Positions 24,038 to 36,182 of a stretch of DNA of 64,000 nucleotides are shown here, piece by piece. Position 1 is the first letter of the stretch; every line of letters starts with the position of its first letter. Source of the DNA: Neurospora intermedia. Taxonomy: Eukaryota; Ascomycota; Sordariomycetes; Sordariales; Sordariaceae. The stretch covers positions 6,225,001 through 6,289,000 of the forward strand of contig BTPP01000001.1 of the NCBI GenBank assembly GCA_037102815.1, written 5' to 3'. The translations under genes and the position numbers were made by a program. The notes below the pieces were generated by a model, which made no database searches, was not told where the DNA came from, and saw only the letters and a list, made by a program, of their open reading frames with translations.

Positions 24038-25593
24038 ATGGTCGACATAAATCCCGCGGCCCTCAGTCGGCCATCCGTCAACATTTCGACTCCTATTCTA
24101 GCCACAAAATCCATCAATGTTTCCGTTCCTCCATTACAAAAGCCAAAGACGAGCCAACTCATCCCTGCCCGTATTGACCTCGAACCTATATACACTGCTC
24201 TCAGGGCAAACATTGGTCTAGAACAATGGACGGTTTACAAGGAAGCCGTCGGCAACTTTCTGCTTGGTTGGTCTCCCCTCAGACCTACTGCTCTTGACAT
24301 GCCCCGGGACTAACATATGTTCTTTTGTAGGTCGCCTCAACCAAGCCGAGCTCAGCGCGCGCATTGACCCAATATTGGCCTCTCCCGATGGTACCAAAGA
24401 GCACCTTCACAACCAGCTCATCGCTGCTATATACGGAAATGTCACTCGAGAAATGCCGGACCAGGGCCTTGCGCCTTGGGTCAGCGCAAACGATAAACCC
24501 TCAACCAACACGTCAAACAAGCCAGTGTCTGGTGATGCCGCCGAAAGACGGTTGAAGGGAGAGGTCATGCAACTTCCCAGCAGGGACAGAAGACGTATCA
24601 AAGACCTCGCCCACAACGACGTATGTGAAACACGACGCCAGCTTGTTTCGACCGGACCACTAACAGCTTTTTATGCAGTTCGACCCCTACGAGTCACTGT
24701 CTAGCGTGTTCATTGACCACTCCAGAAACAAGTCCATCAAGACTGCCGAGGTGCCAGCAAGTGCCGCAGGAGGTCTCAGCCGGATGAGTAAGTTTTCGAC
24801 TAGCCACGCGACATGAGCTGTTACTAACCTTGCCTTTCTCTTCGCAGACTATGACCTGGAAATCCGAAAACGATACGCACAGCCGCTGGCCGTCGAGTCC
24901 GGAGAGTTCCCCGATGTCAGCAACATCGAGGCCAAAATGCTTCCCATATGCTACGAGGCCGGCCTCTCGGGCGGACACGCGCCAGAAGCCGCCCAGTTCA
25001 TGTCGATAGCCACGGAAACGTTCATCAAGCAGGTCATGTCCTCCATATTCAGCCGAACGAGGAGTAACGGCCCCGGAGACTCTGGTAACGCCGGCTTCGG
25101 AGCAGGTAATGCTTGGATCCAAACACACAAGTACCGACGCAAGTTGCAGAAGGAAGAAGAGGCTTTTCAGAGGGGCGAGGTGACACGCGATAAGAGCGGC
25201 CTGTTGCCCGTGGAAGCTAAAGCCGCCAGCGAGCGTGGGCCTCTGGGCATGGCGGATTTCCGCATAGCGCTGGAGATGGGTGACTGCGGGCTAGCCAACT
25301 TTCCCATTGTCGCCAAGTCAGTCATCTACGACTACCGGGAAGGGGAGCTTGAAAACTGGGACGATCACACGTACATTGACGGGCGGGAAGTACGACCGAC
25401 TACCGACGGAGATGTTGAGATGGGTGGAATGGCGGCCAACGTCAAACCAGATGGGCCATTACCCAATGGCGTCAATCACGATGATGCTATGGAACTTGAC
25501 AACGACGATGATGATATGCCTTGGGAAGGCGCAAGCTCGGAGGACGGGGACTTTCTCAACAGCGTTTTGGATACATGCCTCGCCGTGGGCTAA
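24038..25593 (+). CDS. HFI1: SAGA subunit Hfi1/Ada1 (transcriptional coactivator)
   Basis: Four exons (24038-24266, 24331-24620, 24679-24787, 24848-25593) encode 457 aa. Hfi1/Ada1 is a histone-fold scaffold of the SAGA coactivator complex that pairs with Spt7 and is needed for complex integrity (family knowledge). The N-terminal SAGA-Tad1 region is visible as [14 protein letters not shown] and [20 protein letters not shown], followed by [12 protein letters not shown]. The central part has RRRIKDL. The histone-fold-like section around [14 protein letters not shown] and [18 protein letters not shown] follows. An Asp-rich C-terminal stretch ([12 protein letters not shown]) precedes the end. All junctions preserve frame, and exon 3 is bounded by GTAAGT and CGCAG. 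Confidence 0.88.
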
Positions 25594-26554
25594 TACTTGG
25601 TTGGGGCACGGTGGAATATTTTCAACTTGGGGGTTTTTTATTTCACACAAAGGGCGACTGGCGTTACATAAGATGACTGGGCAGCTTTTCTCTCTGCATT
25701 CAACATACTCTACGGCGGCGTTTTCCCCTTTCAAAAAAGGACAGGTCGGTTACTGCCTGAGTTCCTGATTTAAGGGCATTTCACTTGTTACTAAATGGTT
25801 CTTTGAGGAGTTGGAAAGGTGGTGAAGAGGACTGAATGCCGGACCCCTTTGCAGGAGAAAGAGACAGAGCGTTCATTTTCTTGGTTGTATTATTGGTTTT
25901 TTTTCTTATTCTCTACCGACGATACCCGAAATCATCTTTGTCTTCTTGGCGCGTCTCTCTCGATGAATTGCAAGGGGTTCGAGCAAAGTGGTATTGGAAA
26001 TGGTATGGCATAAGCTGCCCTACATAAGTACAGCGGGAAGTACCTACGGTTATGGAGAGTGCCTTTGGCCTTGTATTTGGTTACATTAGACCAAAAGCTA
26101 GATGATTCTCAGAAGAAACCTGTCAATGTGTCGTGGAGGCTTTGAGTCTGGTGTCAAAACGATGACGTTGAAATGTACATATGTAGTCAGGGGTAATTGG
26201 GAACAAGAGGCGCCAAATGTTTACTTTGGTCCAGGCTTGGCAATTTAACCCCTTAGTGAACCCTGCTGTAACCCTGCAGAGAAGCACTTTAGCGCGCTGG
26301 ACTCGATCTGCACGACGCGCCCTGGGCCGCCATTTGACGCGTTTTCCCCACCACATCACAACCATTAACCCACTTTATCACTAAAAGATAGTGATTCGAT
26401 AACTGAACCAGACCACTTGCGCCACGATACCTATCCCGCTTGTATTTCTTTATCTTCGTTCCGAAGTTATTGCGGCCAATTCTGGAAGAGTCGACCGGAA
26501 TGCAGAAAACCCAACTTCAACTCTAATACCCAAAACCTCACACCAGCGGCCACA
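25594..26554. other. Intergenic region HFI1/MRC1
   Basis: It holds the 3' UTR of HFI1 and the promoter and 5' UTR of MRC1. An open frame in MRC1's phase extends upstream to 26417, but that stretch reads as untranslated sequence. No RNA gene was seen. Confidence 0.6.
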
Positions 26555-29500
26555 ATGGCTGCTTCGGCCTCGCCTTCGCCAGATCGCGCTTCCGGATCGC
26601 GTAGCGCAACACCGACATCGCCAGTCTTGAAGGCTGCTGACCAGTCCGATGTCGACATGTCTGATAGCTCCGACGAGGTGGATGAGGAGATCCTGCGACC
26701 AAGAGGCAGATTTGCCGCTGGAATGCAGTCAAAGAGCAACCCAGCTCCCGAATCAGAGTCCGAATCTGACCAAGAGATGAGAGATGATACCCCGAAGCGA
26801 CCATCAGCGAACCCTCCTGTGACCAAGAGTCTCGTCCAAGAGGACGATGACGAAGACGACGACGAGATTGCAACGACCCGTCCGAGAAAGCTACAGCAAC
26901 GACAGCGAAAACATACCGCGACACCCGAACCCAAGACACGAGACGAACCAACCGCTGCCTCACCCGGCCTCTTCGTCTCTCCCGAGAAACAAGCAGCCCA
27001 AGCGCCCGATTCCCCGGGTCTTTTTGTCTCCCCTGCGAAACCCTCAGGACGTTCTGGAGATGGCCCAGCAAGCGACGATGAAGAGTTCCCCAGCATCAGC
27101 AACCTCCAGAAGAACCCTCGTTTCCAGGCACTGGTCGAGAAGAAGCGCAAAGAGCGCGAGGCCAGGGAAGCGGAAGAAGAACGAAAGAAAGCTGAACGAC
27201 GCGCAGCAATGGCAGCTGATGACCAAATGTCTGTAGATGAGGATGACGACAACATATCCGATGACGAGGGCGGTCGAAGGCTTACACAGAAGGCTGCTAC
27301 AAAGAAGCCGTCACAACGAAAGGCTAGCAAGAAGGCACTCGAGGAAATGCATAGGGAGACACAACGCATGGCAAGAGAGCTACAACTGGCACACGAACCC
27401 AAAGTCAAGAACAAGATCACCAAGGCCACACTATTTGAAAGGTTCAACTTTCGACCTGCTGGTGCCGCTGCTGCGACTACAGGAAAGCCAGCGAAAGAGT
27501 CTAGTGGGCCCGAGTCGCCGGCGACGTCACGGCCAAGTGACACAGACAAGGCACCAGAGAAGGAGACACCACCAAGTTCCCCTCCGGTGGGAAATAAACA
27601 GCCTGACAAGACAGTGGAAGAGCTCGCCACATCCACCGGCGACCTCCTCATACAAGAGAACTCGGACGGAGAACTGCCCACTTTCGAGCAAGCGCTCACT
27701 CAAAAGAAGAAGCTCGACAAGGGCAAAGGCAAAGCCACCGCCGCCGACTTCGAAGCCGAGGTCACCGCTTCCCTCCCCAAAGTGAAACGCAACGTCCGCG
27801 TCAAACTCCCGCTCCAACCATCCTCTATTCAAGCCAACACCATCTCCCTCGACGATGACGAAGATGATGGCTTACAAGTCAAACCCCAAACCCGCAAATC
27901 CAAAATCGACGCCATCTTCGACCGCGTTCCCCTCAATCAAACCCGCGAACCGCGTCCCCTCCAAGTCCTCCGCAAACTCGCCCACATCGACGACCCGGAG
28001 AAACTCCCCGCTGCTCCCCTACCCAAGAACAAACAACACCTCTCCAAGCACCAGCCGCCCGCCATGACGCCTGGTGCGCTCGAGATGACGCTTATCCAGC
28101 GCGCGAGAGCGCAAGCCAAGCGCGAGCGCGAAGAGCACTTGGAGATGCTAAGATCCAAGGGCGTGGTAGTCCTGACTGCCGAGGAGAGGGCGAAGGAGAT
28201 GCAGGAGGTGGAGGATATTGTTGCCAGGGCGCGGAGGGAGGCAGAGGAGATTATGAAGAGGGAGAGGGAGGATGCGAAGGAGGAGAGGAGGAAGAGGAAG
28301 GAGAATGGGGAGGAGGATCCGTTGGGATGGGATGATAGTGAAGAAGATGATGAGAGTTATGTGGGAAGTGAAAAGGGGGATAATGACAAAGAAGAGCCGG
28401 AGGCGATTGAGCTTTCAGGGAGTGAAGAGGAGGATGAGGAAGAAGAGGAAGGCGAAGGGGGGAATGAGGATGAGGATGAGGATATGGCTGAGGCTGATCC
28501 GGCTGGTGCACTCTTTGATGAGAGCGCTGATGAGTCCGAGGGAGAGAACGTCGATAAGCAAGGCGAGGACGAGGATGAGCTACCTAGCACCAAAACTGTC
28601 CGCCGTCGGCCACGAAAACAAGTTGTTGTTCTCTCTGACGACGACGACGACGACGACGAGGAAGAGGAGAAGGAGCAAGTCGCATCGTCTAAGCAGCGCA
28701 TCGAAGAAACTCCCCGACCAAAGCAGCGTTTCCCCAAATCCCCAACTTCAGCCTTGCACTCCGGCTCTCCCAGTGTTCCCACCTCTGTCCTGCGTTCTGC
28801 GCGCAAGAGCTTCATCCCCGGCCTGCCAGTCCCTGTCGCCGGTCCGGCCGGTCTCGGCCTCACTCAAATCTTCGCCGGAACCATGGACGACAGCCAGCCT
28901 GGTTCTCCCTCCCAATTCGCCGGTAGTTCCCCCTCTCAACCTCGCCCAACCTTCGACATCGATCTCACCGACATCCCCGACTCCAACTTCTCTCAGACCG
29001 CTGGTCAGCAGCAGTCACAAGATAATATGATCCTCGACAGCCAACCCTCCCTCCCTACTCGCCCGCAGGCCGCCCAAGACAAGGAGGAGGAGACCCAGGC
29101 GGCATTGGAAACCCAAGGCGTCCAGCTCGGCTTCTCCCAGTCCGAGTCGCAGATACACGGCTTCGATAGCTTGTTGAACCACCCGGCGTTTAATATGACG
29201 CAAGGGTCGGAGCTGATTGAGCCGACGCAAGACCAGGGGTACAAGGATTATACCCCGTTGAAGCAGAGGTTTGTTGATGCGCCGTTGCCGCCGCATTCGA
29301 CAGTTGAAACGGTATTAGTTGGTGGCCAGAGCGGGAATAGAAGCAGTGGTTCGCTTATGACTGCCTCAAACTCGACGCCTGGTGAAAGCGGAAGTGCTGG
29401 GAGTGTTGGGGAGAATAGTCCGTCGGGGAAGAGGCCGTTAGGGAGGTTGAGAAGAAGGGGGGATGTGATTACTGGGTCTGCATTGTTCAATGCGTCGACT

Positions 29501-30988
29501 CTGGGTGAGGAGGAGGAGAGAGACGGTGATGAGGAGATGGGGGATGCTGGCGACGATGATCGCGAGGCTGAAAAGGCCAAGTCGGCCTTTGAGAAGATGA
29601 AGAGAGCTGCGGAAAGGGAGAAGAGGAGGAAGGAGGCAAAGAAGAAGAGCAAGGCGAGGGAGATGGTGGAGGAACAGGCTGAAGAGTCTGAGGATGAGTA
29701 TGCCGGGCTAGGTGGCATAGACGGGGAGGGTAGTAGTGATGATGAGGATGAGGAGTTGGTGAAGGAGATGATTGATGATGAGACGAAGGCTGGGGAAGGG
29801 GATGAGAGGAAGTTGGCTGCCTTTTATGCGTAAGTTGCCCCTCAAATATTCGTCAGATAATAATCAAACTAACAAAAGGACAGCGACCGTGAACGTGCCT
29901 CGGACGAGAAGCAAGTCGAGAAGCTTTTCCATGATATCACCACGGGAATGCTCCGTCGCAAGCGCGCCCGCGGCGAAGGCGGCGATTGGGATGATCTATC
30001 AGACGAGGACGACGGCGGCGAGGCGCGTCGCCGGATGAAAAGGCGACAGTTTGCCAAGATGCAGCGGGCTCTTTTGGCCGACGAGCGTATCAGCAAGGTC
30101 GCCGAGAACCCGAAAACGAAGGCATTCCTTAAGTCCATCGAGGATCGCGGCAGCGACGATGAGATGGATTTCCTCTTTGGTCCTGCGGACAAGCCATCTT
30201 CGGTCATCCCTGCGACACAAGACTCGCAGCCCTCTAGTAAAGACCAGACCATCCCGGCTACCCAGCCGCAGACGACAACTTCCACGAATCCCCGCCGCAC
30301 CAAGAGCGGTCGCAAACCAGCTAACCTGGGCGAAATCCGCGAGAGTTTATCTAACCTTCTAGACGAACCACACACCTCCTCCGTCATCCCCGCCACTGTC
30401 CTTGGTTCCGACGAAGAAGACGAAGGAGAAGAAGACAGCATCCCCGCCACTCCCGGCAAGAAGAATATCGCGCCACCATCTAAACCCGCAGCCAACCCTC
30501 GCCGCACCAGCTCACTGGCCATCGTGGACCGCATCTCCCTCAAGCGCAACTCCTCCACCACTTCCACCACCTCCACCTCTTCGACGTCAAACCAATCCAA
30601 ACTCGCCTTCGCCGCTCCTTCTTCCTCTTTGTCTCAATCAGCATTCAAAGTCCCCGCCTTGCTCCGTCGGGCCACCACCAACTCCTCTGCTGCCTCTTTA
30701 TCATCTAGCACCACCACCACCACTCCTGCTGGTCCCTCGGTATCCGTCTCTACGACGACTAATCCGTATACCAACAGCAAAGCGGCGGGTGCGAGTGGGT
30801 TTGGTGAGGATGTCAAGATTAAGCGGACGGCGGGCAAGATGTCGGGTATTAATTACTTTGCGCGAGAGAACGAGAGGAGGGCGAAGGTCGCGGAAGCGGA
30901 GACGAGGAGGCAAGCGAGGAGGTGGAAGGGGGTGGAGGGACGGGGGGCAAGTGTGAGGGGGTTGCTTGGGAAGGGAGAGTTTGAGTAA
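26555..30988 (+). CDS. MRC1: Mrc1/claspin, mediator of the replication checkpoint
   Basis: Two exons, 26555-29829 and 29884-30988, encode 1459 aa. The second ATG of the open frame (26555, in cacaATGG) is preferred over 26417 because the 46 residues between are atypical. Mrc1 travels with the replisome, links polymerase epsilon to CMG and transmits Mec1 signals to Rad53 (family knowledge). The protein is highly charged and largely disordered. It has long Asp/Glu runs, basic coiled-coil stretches (about 200-240, 510-570), and NLQKNPRFQALVEKKRKERE near residue 190. A dense SQ/TQ cluster spans about 770-900 (DDSQPGSPSQ, FSQSESQ, PTQDQ). After the splice, FYADRERASDEKQVEKLFHD opens the conserved MRC1 C-terminal domain. 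Repeated IPATQ-type sites follow. It converges with the MFS gene. Confidence 0.87.
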
Positions 30989-31775
30989 TTTCTTTTTTTT
31001 TTTTTCCTGGCTGTCATGGAAGAGGATGGATGGATGGATGAGATATATACCTTGGGATAAAAGGGCTGTTGTTTTATTGTTGGAGCAGCAAGTACGTACA
31101 TATCGTATATTGAAAACGGGTTTTATGCTTCCATGGGATCGAGGGATCGAGAGTGTTTGAGCATAACGGACTACATACCTTTGGCCTAAAGGCTTGGTTG
31201 GTATAGTGTAGATGTCGACCACAGGATTAACAAGGGTGCATTCTGTTACCATAGTTGCTGTCCTCGTCTGGGACGAAATTGTTGAGACCAACCAACTGGT
31301 TAGGTAAACCTGTCCGCTACCGCGCGTTAAGATTTTGAAAAACAATCAGACTTGAGTTCCACGAACTACTGGAGGTGAGTAAACCTAAATCTCTTGAGGG
31401 TCCAACGTTTGGTCATACTAACGTACACCAACTTTAAACGGATGCCGTAGCTTTTCTATACGAGCACCAGATACCGAGGCCAACTAGCCGGTATCTTCAC
31501 TTACCATACCATCCGAAATCAACCTCTCGTCCTCTACACTAACGTTCCTCTCTCTTCGCATCTCCCCTACTGACACCTTCCTCACAGATAAGTGTGAGTA
31601 TAGAGAGAGCTGTGCAGTGTTTGACCTGCGATTAATCCTGAAACATCAGAGACTACTGAGATTTGGTTGTTAAGAGGTTCCTATTTTTCTTTCTATGTTT
31701 ACAAAAGTCCCAATTACACGACTTCTATTCTAAAACACAAAATCTATCTCGTTATAAATACATCTAAAGTCTAGT
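30989..31775. other. Convergent 3' intergenic region MRC1/MFS transporter
   Basis: A T-run directly follows the MRC1 stop (about 30989-31006). The rest is AT-moderate sequence with no supportable gene. Confidence 0.65.
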
Positions 31776-33683
31776 CTAGGCCTCCATCCTCCCATCGTGT
31801 TCCGCAATCGCCTGCTCAATCTCTCTCTCCTCCTCCTTACTCACTCCCCCAGCCGTCCACCCCGTCCCCGCCTGCACCAACAACACAACCACACACAACG
31901 CCGCGGCGCTATGATAAAGTGTGCTCAACGCATGTTCATACCCACTGACTGAAACCAGCCTCTCCTCAACGGTCAAGAAGCCCTCCTGGTGCACTCTCGC
32001 CGGACTACCCACCAAAACCGTAACCAACTTCTCCATCCTCTCTCTCGGCAGCCCTTCAATCATCTCGAATCCTCGATAAAGCGAAGCCCTCAACTCCCGC
32101 CCAAAGATGCCGCCCCCAATCGCCGTGCCGGTACTGCCCGCAAATCCCCTAAAAGTCGCCAACAACCCCGTCACGATAAAGTGTTCCCGGGCATGACTCA
32201 AATGCAGCAAATGCGCCATGGTATAATTGACCGCCGCGCCCGTAGCCAGCCCATTGACGAAAATCACCCCGACATACCACCCCATTTGCGTGGCAGCGTT
32301 ACTTACCCACCCCATGGCCAGGATCGTCAAGCCAAAAATACCCATGGACACCAAGGAAGGGAACCAGTAGTCCTTGCTGCTGCTGCTAGTATTGTGATGA
32401 TGATCATCATCATCATCAGCATGATGTTGCCGCGACATGTGCAGCCAGCCCACCAGTAATCCACCCATGCCGAAACCGAGGTTGGTCGGAATCAAAATGG
32501 ACCCCGCCAGCGCGGGACTGGCGCCATGCACGGCAAGCGCAAAGATGGGCGCATAGAAGAGCACGGTCCAGCGCGCCGACATGAAGCCCAGCTGCGAGAG
32601 ACAGGACAGCAAGATGCCGCGAGACCGAAGGATGCGTAACGGGAGGATGGGTTCGCTGGCGAAGTGGGATTCGATAACCAAGAAGAGGCAGAAGGTGAGC
32701 AAAGACGAAAACAGCGGGGTATAATGGATTCCTGTACGGCCGGAGAGGGAGTAAAGCAATAGGACAATGGTGGTAGTGAGAGTAACGGCGCCCGCGTAGT
32801 CGATCCCACGCAGCTTTTGCAGGCTGGTCTTTTCCGCGTCTCCGGGAGATAGAGGTTGGCCGGTGGACAGCGAGGAAGGGATGCTGGCGTAAACTCCAAG
32901 GCCGCCGAGCAGAGCGAGGGGTGCTTGTGCCCAGAAGAGAGCGCGCCAGCCGATGATGGGCAACAAAATACCAAAGACAACAGCACCCGTGGACATGCCC
33001 ACTGTGAAGCCGGCGTTGGTGAGGCCGATCCAGACGCCGCGGCGGCGCTTGCTGGTCAGTTGGATGACGAGGATTAAAGAAAGGGTCATGATCCCGCCGC
33101 CGCCGATGCCTACAAGGATTCGACCGAATAAAAAGACGAAAAGGGTGTGGGCTTGACTGGTGACAATTGCGCCGATGGAGAAGAAAAGGGACGAGACGAG
33201 GATCATAAGGCCTGGGGTGAAGATGGTGGAGAGTCGGCCGGTGAGGGGAGATATACAAGACGAGCTGATGAGGTAGACACCGGTGAACCACATGGCTTGG
33301 TCGTAGGCGTCGAGATCGGTGGCGATGCTGCTTTGAACTGTGCTGATTCCAGACATGTTGCCCGCTTGTGGTGGTGTTAGTGCCTGTCTCATCGTGGTAT
33401 AAACATGTTGATGTGTGAGAGACTTACCCTGGAGGAAGATGAGAACCCACATGCTCAGGGCAATGGAAAGACCCCGGGCAAACCCAATGGGCTTCTCATC
33501 TTGGGGTGGTGGTGGTGTTGGTGGTGGCCCATTGCCGATGGTGTAGGAACTGGCTGTCTCGGAATTTAAAAGAGGGGTGGTTTCCGGAGCTGAAGCTGTA
33601 AGAGTTGGTGATGAGCTCACATCGTTCTCATCGATGTCGACATTGTGACGACGGCGGTCGTTTACAGTTGTTGTAGAAGACAT
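31776..33683 (-). CDS. DHA2-type major facilitator (drug/basic amino acid exporter-like)
   Basis: Two exons, 33683-33428 and 33364-31776, encode 614 aa. A 63-nt intron (GTAAGT...ACAAG) is inferred. The frame stays open through it, but only its removal gives the family junction FLQAGNMSGISTVQSSIA. The cytosolic N-terminus (about 1-70) is Ser/Thr-rich with the PLL motif common in vacuolar transporters (TTPLLNSE). About 14 hydrophobic segments follow. Motif A-like sequence is TGRLSTIFTPG, a motif B-like segment is LFGRILVGIGGGG, and motif C-like sequence is TVGMSTGAVVFG. A His/Asp-rich loop lies near 32395-32440. Substrate cannot be told from sequence; the family includes Sge1-like drug exporters and Vba vacuolar amino acid transporters. 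Confidence 0.88.
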   Translation of the reverse strand: MSSTTTVNDRRRHNVDIDENDVSSSPTLTASAPETTPLLNSETASSYTIGNGPPPTPPPPQDEKPIGFARGLSIALSMWVLIFLQGKSLTHQHVYTTMRQALTPPQAGNMSGISTVQSSIATDLDAYDQAMWFTGVYLISSSCISPLTGRLSTIFTPGLMILVSSLFFSIGAIVTSQAHTLFVFLFGRILVGIGGGGIMTLSLILVIQLTSKRRRGVWIGLTNAGFTVGMSTGAVVFGILLPIIGWRALFWAQAPLALLGGLGVYASIPSSLSTGQPLSPGDAEKTSLQKLRGIDYAGAVTLTTTIVLLLYSLSGRTGIHYTPLFSSLLTFCLFLVIESHFASEPILPLRILRSRGILLSCLSQLGFMSARWTVLFYAPIFALAVHGASPALAGSILIPTNLGFGMGGLLVGWLHMSRQHHADDDDDHHHNTSSSSKDYWFPSLVSMGIFGLTILAMGWVSNAATQMGWYVGVIFVNGLATGAAVNYTMAHLLHLSHAREHFIVTGLLATFRGFAGSTGTAIGGGIFGRELRASLYRGFEMIEGLPRERMEKLVTVLVGSPARVHQEGFLTVEERLVSVSGYEHALSTLYHSAAALCVVVLLVQAGTGWTAGGVSKEEEREIEQAIAEHDGRMEA

Positions 33684-34512
33684 GGCGGTGACCTTTATTC
33701 TCTATGTCGTTGTTGTATCGACCTTCATCAGCAAAGTGTTGTAGAGAAAAGGAAGATCACCTCGTGGAGGACATTGATCACAGAAAATGAGGAAGAAACA
33801 ATTAAGACAAGGATCTGAGGAACAACATCTTCTGGAGATGAAGTAACGGTGAAGTTGAGATTTCCGTTCCCTTGAAGCCCAACGTCATCAAAGGAACCCG
33901 CGTCCAAACGCGTTGTCTGATTGGTAGTAAGCGGGTGCAACGGGGATTAACAACGAAGTACATTATTAATCGCTTTTCAAAACGCCTTCCAGATCCAGAC
34001 GCCAAAAGTGCCAGATTGCCGGGGTTCTGCAGCTGATGGAGATGCGTTGTCAATGAGGAATGGGGTACCGGTAGGAGGGCTCAGGTTACGCCGGAGAGTG
34101 TGCAGCATAGATGGAGATAGAAGAGACATTGCGGAATGTTGTTGACCATCAATTATATCGTGGTTGACGGTTACACTTGTGTTCGGACAAGAGATGCCGG
34201 ATCAACAATCACCAACCCTAACCCCCGATCTTCAACTTCTGGAAACCTTCCCCAGGAACTCCATCACGAAATGCCCCACTGTCCCGAGACGTCGACGGGA
34301 ATGGCATGTCTCGGGCTGGATTGACTTTGGAGTTCCACCCCGGTTAGTCGATCATTACTCGATACAATCCAACCCACTTGGTGTTGTAGGTCAGTGACTG
34401 TTTTCATATCAGTGTGAATATCTTCACTTGAGACTTTCACTCACTCACTCACACAAACCACTCAGACTAACCCCCTCCTCTAACATCACCAACACAACCA
34501 CCACCAGATACA
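33684..34512. other. Divergent intergenic region MFS/dihydroorotase
   Basis: It holds the promoters of both genes. A CACT repeat lies near 34437-34455 in the presumed dihydroorotase 5' UTR. Short ORFs look like chance. Confidence 0.6.
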
Positions 34513-35665
34513 ATGGCTCTCAAGGACTCCTACCTCCTCCCCGCCGCGGCGGACATGCACGTCCACCTGCGCAACGCCCCCGGTCCCATTGCCGAGCTGG
34601 TCACCCCGACCATCCGCAAGGCCGGCATCGACACCGTCTTCGTCATGCCCAACTTGGCCCCTCGCCCCGTCGTCACCGTCGATGAGGCTCTCGAGTACAA
34701 GAAGGCCCTCCAGGCTTACGACCCCGAGGTCAACTACCTCATGTCTCTCTACCTTCACGAGAGCATCACCCCCGATGAGATCCGCAAGGCCAAGAAGGCC
34801 GGTATTGCCGGTGTCAAGGTTCGTCGTCTCCTTCTCATTCTCATTCTCATTCTCATCTTTACATACCATATCACTAACAAACCTCCTTAATGAAAAGGCC
34901 TACCCCCGCGGCGCCACCACCAACTCCCAATGGGGCGTCGTCTCCTTCGACCCCTTCCACGAAGTCCTCTCCGCCATGGAATCCGAAGGTCTCGTCCTCA
35001 ACCTGCACGGCGAGATGCCCTCCTCTTCCACCGACAACGTAACCGTCATGAACGCCGAGTCCAAGTTCCTCCCCACCCTCACCTCCCTGCACAGCAAATA
35101 CCCCAACCTCAAGATCGTGCTCGAGCACTGCACCACCGCCGACGCCGTCGCCGCCGTGCGCGCCTGTGGCGCCAACGTGGTCGCCACCATCACGGCCCAC
35201 CACCTCTCGCTGCTCGTGGACGACTGGTCCGCCAACGTGCACCACTACTGCAAGCCGAGCGCCAAGTCGCCCGAGGACCGCCGCGCGCTGCTGCAGGCCC
35301 TGGTCACGAGCGAGGGTAAATTTTTCCTGGGCACCGACTCGGCGCCCCATGATATCTCGAGCAAGAAGGGTAAAGGCAACACGGCGGCGGGCGTGTTTAC
35401 GCAGCCGTATGCGTTGGGCTATGTGTTGACTGCGCTGGAGGAGGGTATTGCGAGGGGCGATATCAAGGAGGAGCAGGTGACGGAGGAGGTGTTGGCGGGC
35501 TTCTTGAGTGCGTTTGGTCGCAAGTTTTATGAGCTTGGGCCGGCGGAGAAGAAGATTCTGGTCAAGAGGGATGGGGCGGTGGTGGAGGAGAGTCTCAAGA
35601 CGGACAAGGTGGAGATTGTGCCGTACAGGAGCGGCGAGAAGACGTGGAGTGTTGAGTGGCAGTGA
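34513..35665 (+). CDS. URA4: Dihydroorotase (pyrimidine biosynthesis, third step)
   Basis: Two exons, 34513-34818 and 34898-35665, encode 357 aa. The enzyme cyclises carbamoyl aspartate to dihydroorotate in the cytosol. It is the monofunctional type (E. coli PyrC, yeast Ura4; pyr-6 in Neurospora by function). The metal site is complete: His16 and His18 in DMHVHLR, Lys102 (the residue carboxylated in the family) in GVK-AYPRG, and histidines in NLHGE and LEHCTT. The catalytic Asp249 lies in GTDSAPH. Length matches PyrC. The intron falls exactly after Lys102, with an atypical donor GTTCGT and acceptor AAAAG. The ATG lies in agatacaATGG. The product would be the substrate of the DHODH-like enzyme encoded about 15 kb upstream. 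Confidence 0.96.
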
Positions 35666-36182
35666 GTGAGGGTTGGTCTGGTTGTGAAGTCGAGGAAAAG
35701 TCTGGGGTTCAAAAAAATGAACGAAATGGGGGAGTTTGGGTCTGGAGTGGTTTTGTGATTTGGGTTGGCCTACGGGATGGAGGAATTGCCTTCATAGAGG
35801 CACAGTAGAAGAGCAACAGGCACATGTTAGATGTATGAAAATGAGAGTTGTCTTTAGTTCACCGATGAATTCTCGTTCGTGTCTTTGAACTTGTTGATGA
35901 CCTTGTACTTGGATGTCATCAGGTTCCTCCCATTAAAGCCCTCATGAACAGGGACAAAATGTTGTATTCCTTTCCGCTGCGTGTTTAAACACCAAATACA
36001 ACAGTTCGATCTGATGCCCGGACAATGTCATGCAAAAAATATTTTTTTAAAGCACCCTTATTAATCGCTTATGGGTTTGATCGTATGCACAATTTCCTTG
36101 TACGCCCACCCTATGTACCGTAACACCATCAACAAACAAATAACAAAAAAAGGGGTATCACCACAAGCCGTTGATCCTAGTC
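35666..36182. other. Convergent 3' intergenic region
   Basis: It lies between dihydroorotase and the Cut12-like gene. A/T runs near 36035-36060 and 36140-36155 may belong to 3' ends. No gene was seen. Confidence 0.6.
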
